From: Scylla paramamosain
Lineage: Eukaryota > Arthropoda > Malacostraca > Decapoda > Portunidae
Length of the DNA stretch: 64,000 bases
Reading direction: 5' to 3'
Assembly: GCF_035594125.1 (NCBI RefSeq)
Contig: NC_087190.1
Location: forward strand, 4,973,001-5,037,000
Positions 1 through 14,517 of the stretch are shown here, one piece after another. The notes below the pieces were generated by a model. The model was not told the origin of the DNA. It did no database searches and worked only from the letters and a program-made list of their open reading frames with translations. The translations under genes were made by a program, and so were the position numbers. The stretch's first letter is position 1. Each line of letters begins with the position of its first letter.

Positions 1-352
1 CGGCGACACACGGGGCACTGGTGGCTCTGACGCGGCCCATGCATGTCCCGCACGTGGATCTTCAGCACGTACTTGTTGCACAGCACTTTGCCGCACACCC
101 CGCACGCCACCTCCTCCCCCGTGGGCGGCCTACTGCGGTGGGCGGGCGGGAACCCCAGGGCGAGGGTGGTGGGCGTGGGCTCGCAGTGATAGACGGGCTG
201 CGACGAGGGCGTGGGCGGGCCGGGCGGGGCCAAGTAGCCGGGGTGTTCCGACGTGGGCGGGTGGGCGGGCACGTCACACGAGAGTTGCCCTGCCTCGTAC
301 ACCACGCCCACCATGGCCGCCACCGCGTCGGCCAGACGCTCACGCCCATCGC
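1..352 (-). CDS. Terminal exon T1 (partial): C2H2 fingers cut by window edge
   Basis: The acceptor is CGGTGTTTCAG| at 353; 117 residues are visible and the stop lies outside. A lead of about 80 residues, Pro/Thr-rich, starts GDGRERLADAVAAMVGVVY. Finger 1 is at 84-105 (CGVC, HVRDMH, helix NKYVLKIH). A second finger begins with CPVC at 113-116 and is cut at the left edge. It belongs to the NKYNL group with T2-T5. Its incompleteness means the terminal-exon array cannot be said to end here. Confidence 0.9.
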
Positions 353-748
353 CTGAAACACCGAACAGGCGGTGAGAGCCAGCCGCCCGCCACCCCGCCG
401 CGGGGACTGCACGGCGGCCTGTCCGCCCCAGGGACGCACAGGGAGAGTTAAGCTTTGCACCACTGTCATGTTACAGCATCCCCCCACCAAGCCAGCACAT
501 CCCCCCTACCCCGCCCAGGCACTCCCCCACCCAACCAAGTACTCCAGCACGACCCATCCCCCTTCCCCAGACATCTAGCAGCTAGATATACGCCCTCGCA
601 GCACGCAGCACGCAGCACACAGCACACATGCTCACTCACACAGACACAAATACATACACACACACAGGGCAGCACAGCTCCGTCAAGTACCCTCAGGTGG
701 CGCTGTGAGCCACGCCGCCCCTCCGGGAGCCCACCGCGCCTCCCCACT
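353..748 (-). other. Intron/3' UTR between T2 and T1
   Basis: No coding signal. It is C-rich on the plus strand, with CACACA-type short repeats at 600-668 and a CACGCAG repeat near 598-625. It would serve as the 3' UTR of T2 and the intron before T1. No AATAAA is visible on the minus strand. Confidence 0.6.
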
Positions 749-992
749 CTAAGTCCTGAGTGTCTTCCTGAAGAGGGCAGCAATGGTGGCGGCGTCGGCG
801 GGGTCGGCGGCGCCGTCCATGTGGTAGAGGTGGGGCGGATGGTCCTCTCGAGCCAGCATACCCCCGGGGAATTCCTCCGGCAAGTACTTGATGGGCTGCT
901 GCAGGTGTGGGTGCTGCGGGGCCAGGTGAGGCTGCTGCAGGTGTTGCTGCTGCTGTGGCTGCGGCTGTTGTTGCTGTGGCTGTTGCTGTTGC

Positions 993-1031
<39 letters not shown>

Positions 1032-1266
1032 GGCAGGGCGAGGTGGAAGTGGTGGGAGGAGGAGCGGCGGCGCACCACGCCCGTGGGGTGGGAGTTGCTG
1101 CGGTGCACCTGCAGGCTGTTGAGGGAGCTGTACTGTCTGTTGCACAGCTCACACACGAACTTGGCGCCGCGGTTCAAATGCATGTCTCGCTCGTGTTTCT
1201 TGAGGTTGTACCGATTGCTGCACACCTTGCCGCAAAACCTGCACTCATTGGCCTCCTCGCCCTCAC
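749..1266 (-). CDS. Terminal exon T2: two C2H2 fingers and long polyQ/Pro tail
   Basis: The acceptor is CCGTCTTGCAG| at 1267; 173 residues. The lead is GEGEEANE. Finger 1 is at 9-30 (CRFC, HERDMH, helix NRYNLKKH) and finger 2 at 39-60 (CELC, HRSNSH, helix SLNSLQVH), joined by LNRGAKFV. The tail has a run of 12 Gln followed by PQQQQ repeats (plus-strand 960-1032), then PIKYLPEEFPGGM and an acidic part. Glutamine-rich tails often act as transcriptional activation surfaces; this is family knowledge, not shown here. Confidence 0.94.
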
Positions 1267-1441
1267 CTGCAAGACGGAGAAAACAAGGTGGGGTGAGGCA
1301 GGCAGCAGCAGGCAGGCAGGTAGGTAGGCAGGTAGGCAGGCAGGCAGGCAGGCAAGCAGGCAAGCAGGCACAACACACAGCAGGTCGCCACCCCCGCCCT
1401 GACCCCCGCTGCGCCAGGCCTGTGAGGCACGGAGGTGGAGG

Positions 1442-1496
<55 letters not shown>

Positions 1497-1645
1497 GGTG
1501 GTGGTGGTGGTGGTGGTGGTGGTGGTGGTGGTGGTCGGGTCGCGGGTAATAACACACCAAGTCTGAACCTAAACTTTACTACAAAACACTACACACTATG
1601 CCCTCTTGCCCCCCTCCCTCCCCCCCACCCCCCCCCGCTGTGTTT
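1267..1645 (-). repeat. (GCAG)n-like, (GTT)n and (GGT)n arrays between T3 and T2
   Basis: GGCA/GGTA tetranucleotide repeats occupy 1298-1368, and a compound (GTT)n(GGT)n array runs 1443-1535 (plus-strand reading). A C-rich run at 1610-1637 follows. There is no gene; this is the T3 3' UTR side and the T2 intron. Confidence 0.9.
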
Positions 1646-1751
1646 CTAAGAGCCTTTATGCAGGCTGAGGCTGACGTCCTGGAAGGCGGGCCCCGCGGGG
1701 CGCGCTGCAGGGTACCCCGCTGGCGCCGGGCAGGAGTACACGTGCGGCGCG

Positions 1752-1796
<45 letters not shown>

Positions 1797-2154
1797 AGGA
1801 AGGACTGGTCCACGTAGAGCGGCGTGCTGGCAGGGGCCTGGGCCTGAGTGGTGGCGGGGCCCGGGGCAGGGGGTGGAGGTAGAGGCGGGGAGTCCTGCAG
1901 GGCCCCCGTGACGGGCTGATAGAGGGAGCGCAGCCTGCGCCTTGTACTGAGCAGGCCGTGCTGCTTGATGGCGTGCACCCGCAGGCTGTTGGCGTTCTTG
2001 AAGGTGCGGCGACACGTGGAGCACGTGGGCCGCGCGCCGCCCGCCTCGTGCTTGTCCCGCACGTGGATGCGAAGGTTGTACTTGTTGCTGAGCCGTTTAC
2101 CGCACACCGGGCACGTCACCGCCCCGCCCCCGCCCACCACCCACGCCCGCGCCC
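1646..2154 (-). CDS. Terminal exon T3: two C2H2 fingers and polyQ
   Basis: The acceptor is CTTTGTTACAG| at 2155; 170 residues. The lead is GARAWVVGGGGAVT. Finger 1 is at 15-36 (CPVC, HVRDKH, helix NKYNLRIH) and finger 2 at 45-66 (CSTC, HAIKQH), joined by EAGGARPT. The long tail is Pro/Ala/Ser-rich and contains a run of 13 Gln encoded by a CAG/TGC array at about 1754-1792. It ends SLSLHKGS. CTGAC lies 22 nt before the acceptor. Confidence 0.94.
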
Positions 2155-2305
2155 CTGTAACAAAGACAACACGCCGTCAGCGGCCATTCCTCGACGCACA
2201 CGCTCACACGCTCACAGACACATACACACTACAGGGCACTACCAGGCGGGGCAACACATGCATCAGGTCGGGGCGGGGCGGGGCGGGGCGGGGCGGGGCG
2301 GGGCG

Positions 2306-2466
2306 CTACATCTCCAGCTGCACGACAGCCTCGGCGGCCGCGGCCTCGGGGTGGATGTTACGCACGTGGGTCTTCAGGTTATACTTGTTACTGATTTTCT
2401 TGCCGCAGTAAGGACACAGCACCGGCGTGTACACGAGAGGGCTGCGGTAGCTGGGGGGCGGCGGGC
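2306..2466 (-). CDS. Terminal exon T4: single C2H2 finger
   Basis: The acceptor is TTATGTTGCAG| at 2467; 53 residues. The lead GPPPPSYRSPLVYTPVL is followed by one finger at 18-39 (CPYC, HVRNIH, helix NKYNLKTH), then an Ala/Glu/Val tail ending QLEM. The close match to T5 in length, layout and finger supports the reality of both short exons. CTGAC lies 24 nt before the acceptor. A GGGGC tandem (2270-2305) begins right at the stop. Confidence 0.91.
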
Positions 2467-2874
2467 CTGCAACATAACATAAACCCTCGGTCAGACCAAG
2501 CCGCCGCCGCCGCCCACCACGGCACTGCACTCGCCCACCCACGCCCACGCCAACACATGCAGGCCTCCCACCACTTATCCGCTAAAACACTGCAACACCC
2601 GCCCACCCGCTCCCCTCCCAGCAAAGCACAAGACACCTCCCTCCCTCAGCACACCACAGCACGCTCCCCCCTCCCCCACAAGGCAAGCAGCACGCGGGAG
2701 CACCTCCTGTGTAGCTGCACACCGCGGGGCACCACCACCACCACCACCACATAGCCACTGCCTGTAGCGACTCACCAAGTAACAATTGCCGGCAACACAA
2801 CACAACACAACACAACACAACACAACACAACACAACCGCCGCAGCGCAACACAACGAATGCAATGCTGGAGTTA

Positions 2875-2935
<61 letters not shown>

Positions 2936-2979
2936 GCGGGATCTAAGTGAACACGACATTTATAAACGTGCACACAACT

Positions 2980-3031
<52 letters not shown>

Positions 3032-3100
3032 TCATAAGGTTTACATAAATTTTACATATTGGGAAACAAAAAATGAAAAAAAAAAATAAATAAATAAACA

Positions 3101-3136
<36 letters not shown>

Positions 3137-3306
3137 TACACGAGCCAGAGAGGGGGAAGAAGGCGAGGGTGGAGGGAAGGGGGGGGTGTGAGCTGAGAGC
3201 GGAGACAGAGCAACAGCGACGGGGGAGAGATGTAGGGGGGGCGCATATCCCTGGCACCTCCATCACATCACCATCACCACACCGTCACCACTGCGTCACC
3301 ACCTGG
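2467..3306 (-). repeat. ACAACACA repeat, (CT)n and (CA)n arrays between T5 and T4
   Basis: A pentamer CAACA repeat lies at 2790-2835, (CT)25 at 2882-2932, (CA)n at 2987-3029 and 3104-3132. No further zinc-finger signal was found. A CTGAC motif for T4 is at 2494-2490. Confidence 0.9.
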
Positions 3307-3449
3307 TCACGTGCCGCCCCCCCTCACGTGCGCCGCCGCGGAGTGCATGTTACTAATATGAATCTTCAGGTTATACTTGTTACTAATAGTCTTGCCGCAG
3401 AAGGGGCAGACCACCGGGGTGCGGACTACAGGCCGGTACGGGGCGAGGC
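3307..3449 (-). CDS. Terminal exon T5: single C2H2 finger, minimal
   Basis: The acceptor is TTGTGTTTCAG| at 3450; 47 residues. The lead GLAPYRPVVRTPVV precedes one finger at 15-36 (CPFC, HISNMH, helix NKYNLKIH), then a short Ala/Gly tail SAAAHVRGGGT and TGA at 3309-3307. The finger and the preceding lead are close to T4, so the pair are duplicates. CTGAC lies 21 nt before the acceptor. With one finger it would need dimerisation through the BTB domain, or a partner, to bind DNA tightly. Confidence 0.9.
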
Positions 3450-5793
<2,344 letters not shown>

Positions 5794-5819
5794 GTATGAC
5801 TGTGCGTGTGTGCGTCGGT

Positions 5820-6034
5820 TCACTGCGCAGCGCTAGGAGGGTGCGCCGCGCCGCCCCCGGAGTAGCGGTGGTACTGACTAACATGACTAAATAACGTGTG
5901 TTTATTCTTGTACACTTTGAGGCAATATTTGCACTGGTGTCCCGGCGAGGCGGGGGCGTGCACGCAAGCTATGTGTTGCTTCAGACTACGCCGCCCACCC
6001 AGCACCTTGTTGCACTGGCCACAACGCACCCACT
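5820..6034 (-). CDS. Terminal exon T6: two C2H2 fingers
   Basis: The acceptor is TTCTGTTGCAG| at 6035; 71 residues, first codon Glu (EWVRC). Finger 1 is at 5-26 (CGQC, HIACVH, with GGRRSLKQH) and finger 2 at 35-56 (CKYC, HVSQYH), joined by APASPGHQ. The tail is Gly/Ala/Pro/Ser. A MITE-like element begins about 27 nt beyond the stop, so most of the proximal 3' UTR of this isoform would be repeat-derived. CTGAC is 24 nt from the acceptor. Confidence 0.94.
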
Positions 6035-6467
6035 CTGCAACAGAAGACAAGCCCCCGGTCAGAGTAGGCAGGCAGGCACCAGCAGGCAGGCAGCAGGTAG
6101 GCAGGCCAGGCAGCAGGCAGGACAAGCGGCTTCCAGGGGACTGATACTCGATCTGATTCACTCCCTCACTCTCTCCTTCCCTCCCTCCCTCCCTCCCTCT
6201 CACTCACTCAACCATCCACCACAGCCAGGTTCTCACGTCACGTCTCCTTATCCATCTTAGTTATCCACACTGGCATCCATCCATATCATCCACCTAACAT
6301 TCACACATGATAGTTATCCACACCTCCACATCCACTTAGCCATCCACCCACACATCCAAAACTACTCTCTCCTTTAGTTCCTACATCCTGCAGTCCTGTC
6401 TATCTGCCTGCCTGCACGTCTGTCACCATAGCACGGGCTTGTGGGCGTGTGTGGGCGTACTGCACCC
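6035..6467. other. T7 3' UTR side / T6 intron: GCAGG, CCCT and CATCCA short repeats
   Basis: GGCAGGCA repeats lie at 6066-6118, (CCCT)n at 6178-6200 and CATCCA/CCACAC repeats at 6210-6360. There is no gene. A CTGAC motif for T6 lies at 6062-6058. Confidence 0.7.
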
Positions 6468-6967
6468 CTATCTCTCATGGGGGATAGGCGTGGCAGTGTC
6501 CAGGGGCGGCGCGGGTGGATAGGATGTGTGATGTATGGGCGTGGCGTGTGTATCTGTGTGTATGGGCTCATGGGCGTGGGTATGGGTGTGTGTGAGCGTG
6601 TGTGTGAGTGCGTGGGTGTGTGCATGGGTGTGCGGGGGTGCAGGTGTGTCTCTGGGTCTGCGCGGGGGGCGGTGGTAAATGCTCATGTGGTTCTGTAAAG
6701 TGTTGCGTGTTTTGTATCTTCTGTGACACAGCGCGCACTCGTGTCCGTGGGAAGATGGCGTGTGCACGTCTTCAATATGGCGCCGCACTTTATATTTATC
6801 GCTCAGACTCTTCCCGCAGTGAGGACACACGCACCCGTCCCCTCCCCCTGACACCGGGTGCGTGGCGGCGGCGTGGGGCGGGCCATGGGGGGCGTGGGGG
6901 GCGGGGGGGTCATCGAGGTGGGGCGACCCGAGCCTGTCCTCTCCCCACAGCCTCCCAGCCCCGACAC
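6468..6967 (-). CDS. Terminal exon T7: two C2H2 fingers with His-Thr repeat tail
   Basis: The acceptor is CCTCGTTGCAG| at 6968; 166 residues. A Pro/His/Ala-rich lead of 47 residues precedes finger 1 at 48-69 (CPHC, HIEDVH) and finger 2 at 78-99 (CALC, HMSIYH, helix TRNTLQNH), joined by TPSSHGHE. The tail is largely His-Thr and Ala-His-Thr repeats, the translation of a degenerate TG/CA microsatellite at about 6548-6645. The stop lies beyond that repeat in a Pro/Thr segment. CTGAC is 19 nt from the acceptor. Confidence 0.92.
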
Positions 6968-7934
6968 CTGCAACGAGGGACGCCTGTCAGATGCTGCCTC
7001 CACCTCAGCACGCCGCCACAGCCCACTCATCCCGCCACAGCCCCACTCCAGTCCATTCCAACCCGCCACAGCCCCACTCCAGTTCACTCCAGCCAGCTAA
7101 AGCTCCACTACAGTTCCAGCCAGCCACAGCCCCACTACAGCCCCATTCCAGTCCTCCACAGCCACACTACAGACCATCCTATCCAGATATCCCACCACAT
7201 CCTCACTCCAGTCCATTCCAACTCGCCACAAGACCTAATGCAGTCCCTTTCACCCTAATCCAGTCCATTCCAGCTTTCCACAGTCCCATTCCAATCCACT
7301 TCAGCCCGCCACAGTCCATTCCAGCTCGCCACAGCCATTCTAGTCCATTCCAGCCCCAACAGCCCCACACAGCACCATTCTAGCCCGCCACAGCACCCAC
7401 AGTAATCCTTTTCAGCACATCACACTATGTTCCAAATCTATGATAGACAAATTCAGCCCACCTTAAGCAAATGCCAGGTCACTTCAGGCCATTCCAGCCC
7501 GCTACTGCTGCACTGCAATCCCTTTCGGGCCACTCCAGCCCACCAAAACGCACTTCAGCCTACTCCAGCCCCGTCAGAGCACCACAACCCATTTCAATCC
7601 CTCTCTGTCCACCAAAATATTATGCTCCATCTTACAGAAGTCCACTATGAGCACAACAGTCCGCTCTACCTCCCTTCCAGCCCAGTAACATAGACTCCTA
7701 CCCACCACAGACCACTGCACCACACCTGAGCCTATCCCAGATCACAACAATGCCCTCCATTCACCTCAGCCTGTCCTACACCACAACAGTAGCCCAACCT
7801 AGCGCAGTATACTACACCCACCAGTCCCATCCTGTCTTGAACCCCGGCAAACAGCCCACGCCAGCCACAATCCACCCAATACAAGCCCGGACAAGCCTAA
7901 GCCAAACCACAACCAAACCTAATCTGCTTTCCCG
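6968..7934. repeat. Degenerate minisatellite, CAGCCCGCCACAGCCCCA type
   Basis: Plus-strand units of roughly 25-30 bp (CCACAGCCCCACTCCAGTCC and variants) repeat with drift from about 7010 to 7930. No zinc-finger frame is present. The long open frames here are repeat artefacts. Confidence 0.8.
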
Positions 7935-8157
7935 ATGCCGGTAATCAGAAACACTTTGCTCTCACCAAGACTATTTTCAAAGGCCACAGAGATAAGTAGC
8001 CGGGTTCCCAAGAGTGTTTCTCCTGCTAATTATGTAGAAATCTTGTTCCGTCACCAGAACCGTTAAATGACCTTAAAAAAAAAATCCGTGTAGCTTTGAT
8101 TAGAACCTTTTGAGAGTAGCGGAGGTGCGGCAAGGAAGTGTTTCAGAAAATGGCACC
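7935..8157 (+). mobile_element. MITE-like element, copy 2
   Basis: Aligns by eye with copy 1 over its length: AATCAGAAACACTTTGCTC, CAAAGGCCACAGAGA, AAGAGTGTTTCTCCTGC and the end GTGTTTCAGAAAATGGCACC. The ends are imperfect inverted repeats. Same orientation as copy 1. Confidence 0.72.
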
Positions 8158-8289
8158 TAATCTCCCTTCACAACACAAGGACTCTCAGCAGGACAGCCCA
8201 GTGCAGCCCCAGCCAGGCTTTGTCGTAACTCCACCCCTGGAAAAACACCTGTGAGGTCTAAATGTAGCAGTTTTCTTCTCTCTCTTTTT

Positions 8290-8705
8290 TTTTTTCGTAT
8301 GTAGCAATTTTTTTTCGTATGTAGCAGTTTTTTTAGCATGTAGCTGTATTTTTTAGTATGTAGCTGTATTTTTTAGTATGTAGCTGTATTTTTTAGTATC
8401 TAGCTGTATTTTTTTAGTATGTAGCTGTATTTTTTAGCATGTAGCTGTATTTTTTAGTATGTAGCTGTATTTTTTAGTATGTAGCAGTTTTTTTTAGTAT
8501 GTAGCTGTATTTTTTAGCATGTAGCTGTATTTTCTAGCATGTAGCAGTATTTCTTAGTATGTAGCAGTATTTCTTAGTATGTAGCAGTATTTCTTAGTAT
8601 GTAGCAGTATTTTTTAGCATGTAGCTGTATTTTTTAGTATGTAGCTGTACTTTTTAGTATATAGCTGTATTTCTTAGTATGTAGCAGTATTTTTTTCGTA
8701 TATAG
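8290..8705. repeat. 20-bp minisatellite, TAGCTGTATTTTTTAGTATG
   Basis: About 20 tandem copies of a 20-bp unit, with variation CTG/CAG at the third codon-like position and TTTTTT/TTTCTT. The array is sharply bounded by T-rich sequence. Confidence 0.92.
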
Positions 8706-9440
8706 TTTACTCGTATTTTCCCTTTTTTTTGGTGTGTGTGTGCCTAATAAAAAAAAAACGTACAATCCAGCAAGCCTTACCTTTCTTCTACCTGTACTGT
8801 TATTCACCATTATTATTCACGTGTGCTGTGTTATTCATTATTATTACGTACTACTACTTCATTCTTTCACAATCCATTCCCCTTTCTGTTTGATCCTTGT
8901 GAAGTGCATCACACGGCTTGCCTTCACTTCACCTGTACCCTGTTATCTATTATTATTATTTTTTTTTTTCACATATTTCTCTCTTTTGTCTGAGGCTGAT
9001 ACGATGCATAACCAATCTTACCTTACCTTCACCTGTAATGTTATTCATCACCACTATTCATTACCATATTAGTCTTTCACAGCCAAACTTTTTTTCTTCC
9101 TTCCTCTTTCTTCATTTTGTCTTCCAGGTGTGAAATGTTTAAATCAAATCTCCCTTTTGTACTATTGTTATGCATTATTATTATTTTTGTTTTCATTATT
9201 GCGTCCAGATGAGATGTACAACTGTCTCTGTGTGTACTATTATTATTCATTTCTTCCTTGTTTCATTTCCTTGTCCAGATGGAATGTATAAACCTCCACC
9301 TGCACTATCATTAATCATGACTTCATTTTTTTCATTTTTCTGTCCAGTTGAAATGTATAACTGTCTACATTTGCACTACTGTTATCCATTATTTCTTCCT
9401 TTTTCATTTCTTTTTTTGTCCAGAAGCAATGTATAACTCC
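8706..9440. repeat. Degenerate 70-80 bp repeat, T-rich
   Basis: Recurring blocks of the form TTCATTTxTxTGTCCAGATGxAATGTATAACxxxCACCTGxACTATTATTATTCATT occur with strong drift. No coding signal. The repeats are recognised only by eye, so boundaries are approximate. Confidence 0.6.
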
Positions 9441-12220
<2,780 letters not shown>

Positions 12221-12621
12221 CTACAGGTTGTGGGTGGGCGAGAAGAGGGGACGGGGGGCGCACTCCCCTGGCAGTTGGCCGGGGACGGGAAGGGGGGGCT
12301 GCGCGGAGGGGTCGTGGATATTGTGTCGGTAGGGGTGTGGGTGGGGTTGGTTGGTAGGGGGGGAGGGAAGGAGAGGCGCCCCCTGCGCCTGGCCGTCTGG
12401 GGTGTAGGTAGCGCCCTTGGCCGTGGGTGGGTTGGTCCCGCCCATGGCCTGTAGGGCGGCGCTGAACATGGCGGCGGAGGGGTCGGTGCGGGCGTACGGG
12501 CGCGTGTGAAAAAAGTTCTCGCCATGAGCTTGTATCATGTGCCTTTTGGCCGAGTACTTATTGAAGAAGCGACGCTTACAGAGCGGGCACTCGGCCGGCG
12601 TGTACAGAATGCTGGTCCGCC
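12221..12621 (-). CDS. Terminal exon T8: single C2H2 finger with Pro-rich tail
   Basis: The acceptor is CTCCTGTTGCAG| at 12622; 133 residues. The lead GRTSILYTPAE resembles those of T4 and T5 (SPLVYTP, VVRTP). One finger is at 12-33 (CPLC, HMIQAH, helix NKYSAKRH), a first-finger type. No second pair of cysteines follows; instead about 100 residues of Pro/Ala/Thr/Gly-rich sequence run to the stop. A candidate AATAAA is at 11974-11969. Confidence 0.9.
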
Positions 12622-12710
12622 CTGCAACAGGAGAGAACAGGGCCGTTACTAGAGTGCTGCTGCTGCTGCTGCTGCCTGCTGCCTGCTGCTGCTGCTGCTG
12701 CTGCTGCTGC

Positions 12711-13069
12711 TCAGTGGAACATTTCAGAGAAGGAGATCACTTTGTGCGGGTCCAACGAGCCCTGGGAGGCCTGGGGCTGGGGTTGGGGCTGGGGCGGGGG
12801 TGGTGGGAGCTGGGAGAGGGGCGGGGGCGGGGGCGGCTGGGTGCCATTGGTGAGAGCGGTCTGGGGTTGGTGTTGGGGGAAGGGGCGGGGGCGGCGGTGG
12901 TATCGCGAGCAGTGGTTCTGGAGGCTGTTGGGCGTGCGGTATTGGCGGTGGCACGTCTGGCACTCGTAGGGCGTCAGATGCACCGTGTGCCTGTCCTCCA
13001 GGTGCTTGCGAAGACTCGTGCCCTTCAAGAGCTTGTGGCAGTGCGGGCACTGCAGGCGACCGCTGCCCT
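12711..13069 (-). CDS. Terminal exon T9: two C2H2 fingers, short first finger
   Basis: The acceptor is CTCGTTGCAG| at 13070; 119 residues, first codon Glu. Finger 1 (8-28) has C-x2-C-x11-H-x4-H, one residue shorter than the standard, between KGT and SLRKH. Finger 2 is at 37-58 (CQTC, HCSRYH, helix TPNSLQNH), joined by TVHLTPYE. The tail is Pro/Gln-rich with alternating Gln-Pro and ends SEMFH. It is the closest relative of T10. T8 starts 89 nt below the stop, and this gap contains a TGC repeat. Confidence 0.93.
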
Positions 13070-13167
13070 CTGCAACGAGAAGAAGACGTGAGGGGCGGCT
13101 GGAGCAGCGGGGCGGGGCATGGCGCGGCGGGGCGGGGCGGGGCACCAGGGCCTCGCTCCCCGCGGCC

Positions 13168-13418
13168 TCAGCTGGCCCCGTCCCGGCGGTGGTACACGTA
13201 CATGTGGTTCTGCAGACTGTTGGGCGTGCGGTACTCTTTGTGACACACGGGGCAGCGGTAGGGCGAGAGGTGCACCGTGTGGCGATCGTTTATGTGTCGG
13301 CGGAGGCCGTGCGAGGTGCTCAGCACGCGGGAGCACACGGGGCACTCCAGGCCGGGCCGGCCGCGGCCTCGCCCCGCCCCGGCCCCGAACCCGGGCCCCA
13401 CCCCGCCGCACCACACCT
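13168..13418 (-). CDS. Terminal exon T10: two C2H2 fingers
   Basis: The acceptor is GTCTGTTGCAG| at 13419; 83 residues. The first codon is Glu rather than Gly (G|AG). A Gly/Arg-rich lead is followed by finger 1 at 26-47 (CPVC, HINDRH) and finger 2 at 56-77 (CPVC, HMYVYH), joined by TVHLSPYR. The second-finger segment RTPNSLQNH is shared exactly with neighbouring T9, showing a local tandem duplication. CTGAC lies 20 nt before the acceptor. Confidence 0.94.
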
Positions 13419-13460
13419 CTGCAACAGACAACACTCCGTCAGTAGGGCCGCCCGGTGGCC

Positions 13461-13789
13461 TCAGGTGGGCCGCGCGCCGCCCTTGTGGTACAGACTCATG
13501 TGGTTGCTGAGAGAGTTCTGGTTGCGGTAGGACTTGTGGCAGATGCCGCAGGTGACCTGAGTGTGCGCGGTGTGCTGGTCCCGCACGTGGGTCTTCAGCC
13601 CCGAGTGGGAGCGCAGCTGCTTGTGGCAGTAGGGGCAGGTGGCGCCGCCCTGGCTCGGGGGAGCGGCCACGTAGGGCGGCCCAGGGGGGGCGGGGGGACA
13701 GGCCCTCCTAAACAGGCCGCCGCTGCCGCACGTGTAGGCTGGGGTGTCCTGGGGCAGGGCCTCGACCACGCCGCCACCAGACACCCCAC
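13461..13789 (-). CDS. Terminal exon T11: two C2H2 fingers
   Basis: The acceptor is TCGTGTTGCAG| at 13790; 109 residues. A Gly/Ala/Pro-rich lead of about 50 residues precedes finger 1 at 52-73 (CPYC, HVRDQH) and finger 2 at 81-102 (CGIC, HMSLYH, helix NQNSLSNH). The linker TAHTQVT is one residue shorter than in T9 and T10 but clearly related (TVHLTPYE, TVHLSPYR). The stop is 42 nt above the first base of T10. Confidence 0.94.
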
Positions 13790-14107
13790 CTGCAACACGA
13801 GACCTGTTACGGCACTGTGCCTGCCCCGCCCCGCCCCGCCCTGCCCCGCCCCACAGACCAGGGGGAAGGGACAACAACACAACGAATCCCAGCATGAGTG
13901 TGAAGGACAAGGGTGGGGAAGGAAGGAGGGGGTGATGAGAGGGAGAGGTGGCGGCGCCCTGGACAAGGGAGCGAGACTGTTCCGGCGAGGCCCCGTCACG
14001 CCGTCACGCCCCAGACAAACCATATTTCAGCCATGACACAACAAGTGGGTGTGTGGGTGTGTGTAGGTGTGAGTGAGTGTTGAGGGGGCGTGCAGCGGGC
14101 GGGGTAG
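13790..14107. other. Intron before T11 / 3' side of T12
   Basis: Contains a CGCCC/CTGCCC tandem at 13821-13852 and G-rich sequence on the plus strand; no gene signal. It holds the acceptor for T11 at its edge. Confidence 0.6.
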
Positions 14108-14517
14108 CTAGGTGGGCGGGGCGGGGTGGTGTCCCAGACCGGGGTGTGCGGCGGCAGCGGCAGCGGCGGCGGCAGTGGTGACAGCGGCAGTGGTGGCGGG
14201 GGTGGAGGTGGGCGGGGGCCCGATAGGGGGGCCGTAGGAGAGGGTGGGGCGGGCGGGCATGGGCAGCATGAGGGGCCTGACACGAGGGGAGCCGCGGGCG
14301 GGCCTGCCGCCCGCGCCCCCCTCGGCACTGTGCCGCCTGTGGTACACGCTGCGGTGGTTCCTTAGGCTGTTGTTGGAGCCGTAGTATTTAAGGCAGAACT
14401 CACACTGCCAGGGGCCACCGCCGCTGCTGCTGCCGCCGCCGCCGCCGCCGCCCCCCGCCCCGCCCCGCCCCGCCCCGGCCCCGTACATCAACGCGAGGCC
14501 GCCCACACCGCCGTCTC
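14108..14517 (-). CDS. Terminal exon T12: single C2H2 finger with Gly-rich lead and Ala-rich tail
   Basis: The acceptor is GCTCACTTGCAG| at 14518; 136 residues. The lead is strongly Gly-rich (runs of eight Gly at 22-29) and has no first finger. The only finger is at 39-60 (CEFC, HRSVYH, helix SNNSLRNH) and corresponds to the second finger of the two-finger exons, very close to Broad-Complex Z1 in style. A Pro-rich tail ends with a run of nine Ala. The exon looks like a two-finger unit whose first finger was replaced by low-complexity sequence. Confidence 0.91.
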
